Assembly: GCA_024762375.1 (NCBI GenBank)
Contig: JANTHQ010000077.1
Coordinates: forward strand, 1-7,539
Direction of reading: 5' to 3'
From: Anaerolineaceae bacterium
Lineage (GTDB): Bacteria; Chloroflexota; Anaerolineae; 4572-78
Length of the DNA: 7,539 nt
Translations under genes and position numbers: made by a program
Notes under the pieces: generated by a model
The model's database searches: none
The model's input: only the letters and a program-made list of their open reading frames with translations
What the model was told of the DNA's origin: nothing
Shown here: piece after piece, positions 1-5,503 of the stretch
Layout: every line of letters starts with the position of its first letter
Numbering within the stretch: position 1 is the stretch's first letter

Positions 1-2103
1 TGACCGTTCAAATGTGATGTACGGGTTATCATCTTGTACCAGGGTAAGGGCACGATTGACAATCGGGATAACGGCAATCGGCGCATATTGCACAGCCACG
101 CCTTCCGTTTCGAGCCGCAGAATTTTTAACAGTTCGTTAACGGTATCGACCAAACGTTGTCCCTGCTGACGCATACTTTGCAGCATGTTCTCCCGCTCAT
201 CCTCATCCAAATCCGATTCCAGCAGTACATCGATGGATGATTGAATGATGCTTATCGGCGTGCGGAACAGGTGAGATGCCATTTGCGCAAATTCTCGCTC
301 CAAATGTTCATTCGATTGCAGGGGTGGAATTTCCCACACGGTGCAAATCACACCAACAGCTTCATCCTGCTGAAAATCCGGAATGAGCCGGCCGGTTGCC
401 AAAATCGGTTCCGACCGCCCATGCAGCCGCACCAAACTTTTTGAAAACGCCACCGGACGCTGCTCGCGCAAAACCTGCCGCGCCAATTTTACCATCAGAT
501 GTGGACTGCCATTGTTGGCCGGAAGCAATTCCTCGATGGGCGTTCCCACTGCCTCGGTGAGCGATTTTCCCACCAAATCACTGGCCACCCGATTCTGCAT
601 CACCAGCCGCAAATTCCGGTCGAAAAATAAAACGCCGTTGTCTACCACATCCAACAGCGATTGCAACCGTTTCCGGTCGGACTGAGCCCGCTGCCGGAGC
701 ATCGCCGCTTCTAGAGCAATCGTCATATAATCGGCGATATTGGTGACAAAATGCAAATCTTCCGCAGAAAATACACCTTCTTCCGCAGAACGCAAAATGA
801 CACCACCGACAACCTGTTTGCCATGACGCAGCGGAATGGCCAAACAAGCGCCAGGTTCGCCCCATCGTTCTGATGCCCGGTTGTGCAGCACCGGTTTCCC
901 GGTGTCCAAAACCTGCTGCATCACCTCCACCGACCACCATTTCGCCGCCGATCCGTCGTCTTCAAATTGCGATTCAAAATCATCACCCAAAATACCCTGC
1001 GAAATGGTCACCGGCTCTTGCCGTGTACCCTGCTTCCAGTGGAGCACGCCCGCATCGGCATTGGTGGCTTTTAATAGCATGGACAGCGCCAATTGAACGC
1101 CGATTTCAAAATTGGTGATGATGCCCAGTTGCCCAGTCAGGGCCTGCAGCAGTCCAAATTCACGCACGCGGCGCATCAACTTGGTGCGCGTTTCGCTGTA
1201 TTGGCGAGCGTTGGTAATGGTTGTGGCAGCGATGCCCGCCAAATGGGTTAACTGCTGCAGATGATGGGGCAAAAACTCGCGAGCAGAAGCCTGATTGTCA
1301 ACCCCCAACACGCCGATAACCCGTCCATTGGCTATCAGTGGCACATTCAACAGCGATTTTACCAGCAAACCTGTTTTTACTTTAAATGAACGCGCCACGT
1401 CTCCGCCAAGTAACACCGGTTTTCCGGATTGCACCACTTGCCCGGCAATACTGTCGTGGATGTCAATGTTAAAATTGCGCGACTGCCGCTCGCCGAGGTT
1501 TTGCGCTGCGCGAAGGAGCAACTTTCCGGACAAATCATCGACCAGCAATAGATAGCCCTCTTCTGCGCCGGTCATATACACCGCCGCCTCGGTGATGCGG
1601 TTGAGCACGGCATCGCCGTCCATCAACGCGCCGATGGAACGAGCAACTTTCAGCAGCATTTCAAAATCTCGCAATTGGCGTTGCAGCGCTTGGTTTGCTT
1701 TTTCCAAATCGCCGACCAAATGCTGGTGCTGCGCCGAACTGGCAGTTCGTTTAAAAACACGATGCACCGTGCTGACGATGCGCTCGGCGGTGGCGGGTGT
1801 TTCAATGTAATCTACCACCCCCACGCGCAATAGCGACCGGTCAATTGATGTGTGGTTGGCGGGCAAAACCAAAACCACCGGCACGTGCAAATCGAGTGCG
1901 GTGAGATAATTCAGAACATCGATATCTTTCTCGCCCAGACACGCCAACAGCATTTGGGGTTCGGTAGCACGCACGGACTGGATTAATGTTCGTGTGTCTT
2001 GAACAAAGGTTAATTCGTATCCATACGGAGATAATGCATTATTAAGATCAGCATTGAAAGCACTGTCATCAATGCATACAACCACAATTTTGTTTTTGGT
2101 CAT
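1..2103 (-). CDS. Multi-domain soluble sensor histidine kinase (pseudo-receiver, GAF, GAF, PAS, HisKA), C-terminus beyond the window
   Basis: The reading frame is open for 701 codons from the ATG at 2103 to the left edge, so the C-terminal ATPase domain is not visible. Domains by residue: receiver-like 5-118, helical linker 119-146, GAF 147-303, a second GAF 315-470, PAS-like 479-590 (begins RLQSLLDVVDNGVLFFD), HisKA from about 602 with H-box SHLFRTP and phospho-His 611. No membrane segment or signal peptide is seen, so it should act in the cytoplasm and autophosphorylate on His in response to ligands of the GAF or PAS domains. The receiver keeps the acidic pair D12-D13 but has Cys55, Leu80 and Thr102 where Asp, Thr and Lys are expected. 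The H-box has Leu after His in place of Glu. The OmpR-type regulator lies upstream on the same strand, 157 bases away, and is the likely partner. An in-frame ATG at 2136 could add 11 residues. I prefer 2103 because the receiver fold starts directly after it, though neither start has a strong Shine-Dalgarno. Confidence 0.9.
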   Translation of the reverse strand, partial: MTKNKIVVVCIDDSAFNADLNNALSPYGYELTFVQDTRTLIQSVRATEPQMLLACLGEKDIDVLNYLTALDLHVPVVLVLPANHTSIDRSLLRVGVVDYIETPATAERIVSTVHRVFKRTASSAQHQHLVGDLEKANQALQRQLRDFEMLLKVARSIGALMDGDAVLNRITEAAVYMTGAEEGYLLLVDDLSGKLLLRAAQNLGERQSRNFNIDIHDSIAGQVVQSGKPVLLGGDVARSFKVKTGLLVKSLLNVPLIANGRVIGVLGVDNQASAREFLPHHLQQLTHLAGIAATTITNARQYSETRTKLMRRVREFGLLQALTGQLGIITNFEIGVQLALSMLLKATNADAGVLHWKQGTRQEPVTISQGILGDDFESQFEDDGSAAKWWSVEVMQQVLDTGKPVLHNRASERWGEPGACLAIPLRHGKQVVGGVILRSAEEGVFSAEDLHFVTNIADYMTIALEAAMLRQRAQSDRKRLQSLLDVVDNGVLFFDRNLRLVMQNRVASDLVGKSLTEAVGTPIEELLPANNGSPHLMVKLARQVLREQRPVAFSKSLVRLHGRSEPILATGRLIPDFQQDEAVGVICTVWEIPPLQSNEHLEREFAQMASHLFRTPISIIQSSIDVLLESDLDEDERENMLQSMRQQGQRLVDTVNELLKILRLETEGVAVQYAPIAVIPIVNRALTLVQDDNPYITFERS

Positions 2104-2124
2104 TCCACACGCCAGTTCATCAAA

Positions 2125-2144
2125 TATTGAGACCATTCTCAATA
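2125..2144. repeat. Perfect inverted repeat upstream of the large kinase (8-bp arms, 4-base spacer)
   Basis: TATTGAGA at 2125-2132 is the exact reverse complement of TCTCAATA at 2137-2144, with CCAT between. It lies about 21 bases upstream of the chosen kinase start at 2103 and overlaps the alternative ATG at 2136. It could be an operator for a dimeric regulator, or an RNA hairpin near the kinase ribosome binding region. There is no U-tract following it on either strand that would make it a convincing terminator. The symmetry is seen directly; any role is inference. Confidence 0.45.
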
Positions 2145-2260
2145 CTCAAAAATTTTAACAGAAGTTTATGAAAAAGCTGTGTGAAGATACATAGAAAAGG
2201 GTTAGAACTTCGGAGAAATTGTATTAGAAAATAGTTAGAATTGAAATATAGCAGGGGGTA

Positions 2261-2962
2261 TCAGTCGCCGAAGCGATAACCAACGCCCCATTCGTTGTGG
2301 ATTAAGCGGGGTTGCGACGGGTCTTTTTCCAATTTTCGGCGCAAATAGCTGATATACAAACGCAGGTAATCAATTTCGCCGACATAGTCGGGGCCCCAAA
2401 CTTCTGTCAGCAAAAATTCGTGGGGGAGAACCCGCCCTTTGTAGCGGCTCAGCACAGAAAGCAATTTGAATTCAGTCGGGCTCAAATCGACACGCTTGTC
2501 TCCGACTTTGACTTCATATTTATCAAAATCAACCGTCAAGTCACCATAGCGCAAAATGGGCGTGGCAGCATTTCCACCCGATGCACCATTGTTTCCGCGG
2601 CTGGAGCGGCGGAGCACAGCACGCACCCGCGCGCCCAATTCCTGCGCTGTAACGGGTTTGACGATATAATCATCGGCGCCCAAATTTAACCCTTTGACGA
2701 TGTCTGACTGGTTGCCCAGCGCGGTCAAAAAGATGATGGGAATGTCGGTCATCTCTCGAAACCGCTCGCAGGCCTGCCAGCCGTCCATATCCGGCATCAT
2801 AATATCGAGCACGACCACGTCCGGACGGGTGGCGTACGCTTTCTTCAACCCTTCGATGGCATCGTATGCAGATTCAACTTCAAACCCCAATTTTGATAGA
2901 GCCAATGACATGACTTTACACAAGTCAACATCATCGTCAATTAGCAATACACTTTCACTCAT
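2261..2962 (-). CDS. OmpR/PhoB-family response regulator (receiver plus winged-helix DNA-binding domain)
   Basis: The protein has 233 residues, the usual family length. The receiver domain (4-119) shows the acidic pocket D9-D11, phospho-acceptor D53 in VLDIMMPDMDG, switch Thr80 and Lys102 in DDYIVKP, so it should be a fully working phosphorylation switch. A Gly/Asn/Ser-rich linker (120-135) leads to a C-terminal winged helix (about 136-232). This contains the typical SPTEFKLL, the EVWGPDY segment and the recognition-helix region DYLRLYISYLRRKLE, ending in GVGYRFGD. It is expected to dimerise when phosphorylated and bind promoter direct repeats. The kinase at 1-2103 follows in the same direction and is the obvious partner. 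The fructokinase-like gene is divergent and shares its upstream region. The ATG at 2962 is chosen over the adjoining TTG at 2965 because of Shine-Dalgarno spacing. The specific regulon cannot be told from sequence. Confidence 0.96.
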   Translation of the reverse strand: MSESVLLIDDDVDLCKVMSLALSKLGFEVESAYDAIEGLKKAYATRPDVVVLDIMMPDMDGWQACERFREMTDIPIIFLTALGNQSDIVKGLNLGADDYIVKPVTAQELGARVRAVLRRSSRGNNGASGGNAATPILRYGDLTVDFDKYEVKVGDKRVDLSPTEFKLLSVLSRYKGRVLPHEFLLTEVWGPDYVGEIDYLRLYISYLRRKLEKDPSQPRLIHNEWGVGYRFGD

Positions 2963-2968
2963 CAAACA

Positions 2969-2973
2969 TCCTT
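2969..2973 (-). promoter_or_regulatory. Ribosome binding site deciding the response-regulator start
   Basis: On the minus strand AAGGA precedes the ATG at 2962 by 6 bases, a normal spacing. It would be only 3 bases from the in-frame TTG at 2965, which favours the ATG. Confidence 0.6.
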
Positions 2974-3041
2974 TTTATGCACACGATATCTCATTCCATA
3001 CCACGCCAACACGTATGCAACTATGCTTGTTGGACAATAAT

Positions 3042-3069
3042 AGTATATCAGATTCGGCGATAAAGCCAA
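3042..3069 (-). promoter_or_regulatory. Candidate sigma-70-type promoter for the response regulator
   Basis: On the minus strand TTGGCT (3069-3064, four of six to TTGACA) is followed after 16 bases by TATACT (3047-3042, five of six to TATAAT). Transcription would start near 3035, giving a leader of about 70 bases before the ATG at 2962. It lies in the 156-base gap between the divergent regulator and sugar-kinase genes. It is a pattern match only, and sigma-factor preferences of this organism are unknown. Confidence 0.4.
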
Positions 3070-3104
3070 AATAAATTAGAATAAAATATGAGGGCAATTT
3101 GAAC

Positions 3105-3110
3105 AGGAGG
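3105..3110 (+). promoter_or_regulatory. Strong Shine-Dalgarno of the ROK kinase gene
   Basis: AGGAGG sits 8 bases before the ATG at 3119. It is the best ribosome binding site in the window and fixes that start. Upstream, the AT-rich stretch 3071-3090 contains TAGAAT (3077-3082), a possible -10 element, but no convincing -35 was found. Confidence 0.7.
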
Positions 3111-3118
3111 GAACACCG

Positions 3119-4009
3119 ATGGCAATATACGGCGGCATCGAAGCAGGGGGCACAAAATTTATTTGCGCGGTGGGCAGTAATCCCGCCGACCTGCATGCTA
3201 TCGAACGCATCCCCACCACCACCCCCGCCGAAACCATCGCCCGCACCATTGCGTATTTCCGGCGTGTGTCTGCCACAGAGCCACTCGCAGCCATCGGCAT
3301 CGCGTCATTCGGGCCGGTTGACCCCGACCCGGCATCGCCCACATTTGGATACATTACCAGCACCCCCAAACCGGGCTGGGCGAATGTCAATCTTGCCGGC
3401 GAAATTTCTGCCGGGCTGAAGTTACCGGTGGCATTCGACACCGATGTGAACGGCGCAGCACTGGCGGAATGTCGCTGGGGCGCGGCACAAGGGCTCGACA
3501 CCTTCATCTACCTCACCATCGGCACCGGGTTTGGCGGCGGCGGGCTGGCAAACGGCACACCCATGCACGGTTTGCTGCACCCCGAAATGGGGCACATCCG
3601 CATTCCGCACAATTGGGAAGAAGACCCCTTTCCCGGTACATGCCCCTTTCACGGCGATTGTCTGGAAGGGCTAGCCGCCGGGCCTGCTATTGAACAGCGC
3701 TGGGGGCAGCGCGGAGAAACACTCCCCGCCGACCACCCCGCGTGGGATTTGGAGGCACATTATCTATCACTGGGGTTGATGAACCACATTTTGATGCTTT
3801 CGCCACAGCGCATCATTCTGGGCGGCGGCGTGATGGCGCAATCGCAATTGTTTCCGGCAGTGCGGCAAAAAGTCGTCGAGCAGTTAAACGGTTATATCAG
3901 CGTCCCGGAAATTTTAACCGATATCGACCATTACATTGTTCCCCCGGCGCTCGGCAATCGGGCGGGCGTGCTCGGCGCAATTGCGCTGGCACAAACTACG
4001 TTCGGTTGA
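3119..4009 (+). CDS. ROK-family sugar kinase, probable fructokinase
   Basis: This 296-residue protein is the usual length for ROK fructokinases and is complete. It should transfer phosphate from ATP to a hexose in the cytoplasm, most likely fructose to fructose-6-phosphate. Visible motifs, in order, are the N-terminal phosphate loop GIEAGGTK (6-13), the catalytic Asp109 in DTDVNGAALAE, the second phosphate motif LTIGTGFGGGG (132-142), and HPEMGHIRI (154-162). The zinc-site cluster follows, with Cys175, His178 and Cys181 in CPFHGDCLEG plus His159, then IILGGGVM (232-239). The opening GIEAGGTKF and the zinc cluster resemble Bacillus GmuE/YdhR-type fructokinases more than glucokinases. There is no helix-turn-helix extension, so it is an enzyme and not a ROK repressor. 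It is divergent from the two-component regulator and followed by a separate promoter for the kinase pair. Fructose specificity is inferred from subfamily resemblance; mannose or another hexose is possible. Confidence 0.93.
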   Translation: MAIYGGIEAGGTKFICAVGSNPADLHAIERIPTTTPAETIARTIAYFRRVSATEPLAAIGIASFGPVDPDPASPTFGYITSTPKPGWANVNLAGEISAGLKLPVAFDTDVNGAALAECRWGAAQGLDTFIYLTIGTGFGGGGLANGTPMHGLLHPEMGHIRIPHNWEEDPFPGTCPFHGDCLEGLAAGPAIEQRWGQRGETLPADHPAWDLEAHYLSLGLMNHILMLSPQRIILGGGVMAQSQLFPAVRQKVVEQLNGYISVPEILTDIDHYIVPPALGNRAGVLGAIALAQTTFG

Positions 4010-4019
4010 TACTGGTATC
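4008..4019. repeat. Short dyad GATAC-TG-GTATC at the end of the sugar-kinase gene
   Basis: Five-base arms with a 2-base spacer overlap the stop codon of the sugar kinase. The dyad spans the place where a -35 element for the promoter at 4036-4041 would lie (about 4013-4018). It could be an operator, but five-base arms also arise by chance. Confidence 0.25.
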
Positions 4020-4032
4020 TTTGCCGTTATGT

Positions 4033-4041
4033 TGGTATAAT
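4033..4041 (+). promoter_or_regulatory. Consensus extended -10 promoter for the two-kinase operon
   Basis: TGGTATAAT contains a perfect TATAAT (4036-4041) with the TGn extension directly before it. The -35 region at about 4012-4018 is poor, as is common for extended -10 promoters. Transcription would begin near 4048, giving a leader of about 70 bases before the ATG at 4119. The 109-base gap after the sugar kinase also supports an independent transcription unit. Confidence 0.6.
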
Positions 4042-4051
4042 AGAGATTATC

Positions 4052-4067
4052 AATCGTCATTACGATT
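4052..4067. repeat. Dyad AATCGT-CATT-ACGATT just downstream of the promoter
   Basis: Perfect 6-base arms with a 4-base spacer begin a few bases after the predicted transcription start. It is placed where a repressor site or a 5' leader hairpin would be effective. It is AT-rich and followed by TTATTG, not a clean U-run, so a terminator is unlikely. Confidence 0.3.
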
Positions 4068-4069
4068 TT

Positions 4070-4081
4070 ATTGTGTACAAT
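4070..4081. repeat. Dyad ATTGT-GT-ACAAT in the kinase leader
   Basis: Five-base arms with a 2-base spacer lie 2 bases after the preceding dyad. Together they make the 5' leader of the kinase gene unusually rich in symmetry. A regulatory role is inference only. Confidence 0.22.
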
Positions 4082-4118
4082 CTTGAACTTTGAACCAAAA
4101 ATCTGAAACTCGATACCT

Positions 4119-5498
4119 ATGGACACACCCGCTAACCCTGAATCCGCTTTTGAACAGGCAAAAAAATACGGCGAAGATTTGGCAAAACTGTATGCTATCG
4201 AAAAGGCCAAGCGCGTCAACCTGCAAATCAGCAACCAAAAATTGCAGGCAATTTTCAGCACCACCCCCGACGGGCTTGCCGTGCTGAACGCCCGGCTCGC
4301 GATTCAAGAAGCCAACCCCGCGTTTTGGTCGCTGGTAGAACGCCCCGTCCCCGACGGTAGCGTGCCGCTGGCAGATGTTTTGCCCTTTGCCAACCTGCTC
4401 GACCCGCTGAAACAACCTGCCGACGACCATCACAGCGTGCAAGTGGAAGTTGATTTGCCGCTGACCAAAACGATGTGGCGCAGTTTGCTGGTAAATGCCG
4501 TCCCCCTTTCAGCGGGGAAATATCACGGCTGGCTGCTGAGCGCCCACGATTTGACCGAACGCAAACGGCTGGAAAATTTAAAAAGCGAGTTTATCAACAT
4601 TGCCGCACATGAATTACGCACGCCGCTGGCAGCCGTGCTGGGATTTTCGCAAGTTTTAAAAGAAACGCTGGAAAATGATGATGGGCTGGCGGGGCATTTA
4701 ATTGATACCATTTTACAATCGAGCAACCGGTTAAAAGACATCATCGACGAACTCATCGAATTTGCCGATATCCGCTACCAGTCCGAAACCACACAGGGGT
4801 CAACAACTTTCGACATCATCAGCACCATCAAAACAGTGCTGGAAAACGTCCGACGCCCTGCCGAAGAAAAAGAAATCCGGCTGATAACCGAATTTCCGGC
4901 CGACAACGTTTCCATCAACGGCAACCGAAACATTCTGCAAGAAGCCATTCGGCACATTGTGGAAAATGCCATCACATTCAACAACCCGGGCGGCTCGGTA
5001 ACCGTGCGAGTGGCCGACACCCCGGACCATATCGCCATTGAAGTGGAAGACACCGGCATCGGTATCGCGCAAAAAGAACAAGCCAAAATTTTCGACAAAT
5101 TTTATCAGGTGGAAGAACATCTCACCCGCTCGGTGGGCGGGCTGGGGCTGGGGCTGGCCATCGCCCAGCGCGGGGTACAACTGCACAATGGCGAAATTTC
5201 GGTGCGCAGCGCGCTCAACGAGGGCAGCTGTTTTACAGTCACACTGCCCAAAATTGCCACTGCTGCCGAACCATCCGAATCCGATGTGGGATTGCGGGAT
5301 GACTTTCATCAAACGCTGGTTTTGGGGAAAGATTTCGCCAAAGTTGTCGCATCCGAACGGAAACTGGCTCATACGTTGAAAAAATATCATGCCATCACAA
5401 ACGCACTGCGGCAAGCCGTGCAGCAGCATGCCCCGGAAGAGGAATTGCTGGCAATTTTAGACCAACTTGAATCCGAAAATTCAGAAAACGCAGGATAA
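4119..5498 (+). CDS. Soluble PAS-HisKA sensor histidine kinase with C-terminal helical tail
   Basis: The protein has 459 residues and no membrane segment. Order: charged helix 9-40, PAS-like domain about 40-150 ending in the typical DLTERKRLENLKSEF linker, HisKA 153-218 with phospho-His 164 in IAAHELRTPL, then the HATPase domain about 265-378. The ATPase domain shows the N-box with Asn283, the DTGIGI box (311-316), IFDKFYQ (324-330) and GGLGLGLAI (340-348). All catalytic elements are present, including the HExxT motif used by HisKA kinases for phosphotransfer and phosphatase activity. Residues about 380-459 form an unusual, charged helical tail beyond the normal end of the family. The ATG at 4119 is chosen because an in-frame stop lies at 4104. 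It has no clear Shine-Dalgarno, unlike its neighbours. The next gene begins 5 bases after its stop. The PAS ligand and the partner regulator are not evident. Confidence 0.94.
   Translation: MDTPANPESAFEQAKKYGEDLAKLYAIEKAKRVNLQISNQKLQAIFSTTPDGLAVLNARLAIQEANPAFWSLVERPVPDGSVPLADVLPFANLLDPLKQPADDHHSVQVEVDLPLTKTMWRSLLVNAVPLSAGKYHGWLLSAHDLTERKRLENLKSEFINIAAHELRTPLAAVLGFSQVLKETLENDDGLAGHLIDTILQSSNRLKDIIDELIEFADIRYQSETTQGSTTFDIISTIKTVLENVRRPAEEKEIRLITEFPADNVSINGNRNILQEAIRHIVENAITFNNPGGSVTVRVADTPDHIAIEVEDTGIGIAQKEQAKIFDKFYQVEEHLTRSVGGLGLGLAIAQRGVQLHNGEISVRSALNEGSCFTVTLPKIATAAEPSESDVGLRDDFHQTLVLGKDFAKVVASERKLAHTLKKYHAITNALRQAVQQHAPEEELLAILDQLESENSENAG
5492..5495 (+). promoter_or_regulatory. Ribosome binding site inside the end of the upstream kinase gene
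   Basis: AGGA lies 8 bases before the ATG at 5504 and within the last codons of the preceding gene, just before its TAA. This arrangement supports translational coupling of the two kinases. Confidence 0.55.
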
Positions 5499-5503
5499 TC
5501 GCG

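Noticed and set aside
578..940. 120-codon minus-strand frame within the large kinase
   Set aside because: It is a different frame from the kinase, which is continuous here with clear GAF and PAS sequence. The product is Cys/Gly/Arg-rich and motif-free.
3076..3507. 143-codon minus-strand frame opposite the sugar kinase
   Set aside because: It lies over the N-terminal ROK motifs and the divergent promoter, has no domain resemblance and would conflict with the strong ribosome site at 3105.
4052..4081. Rho-independent terminator of the sugar kinase
   Set aside because: The stems are short and AT-rich, no clean U-run follows, and the dyads lie downstream of a consensus promoter.
4083..4095. Direct repeat of TTGAAC spaced 7 bases apart as an OmpR-type binding site
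   Set aside because: Only two six-base copies in AT-rich sequence downstream of the promoter; too likely by chance to call.
4800..5429. 209-codon open frame on the minus strand inside the PAS kinase gene
   Set aside because: It is antisense to well-conserved HisKA/HATPase motifs and its translation shows no recognisable domain. It is explained by codon bias of the real gene.
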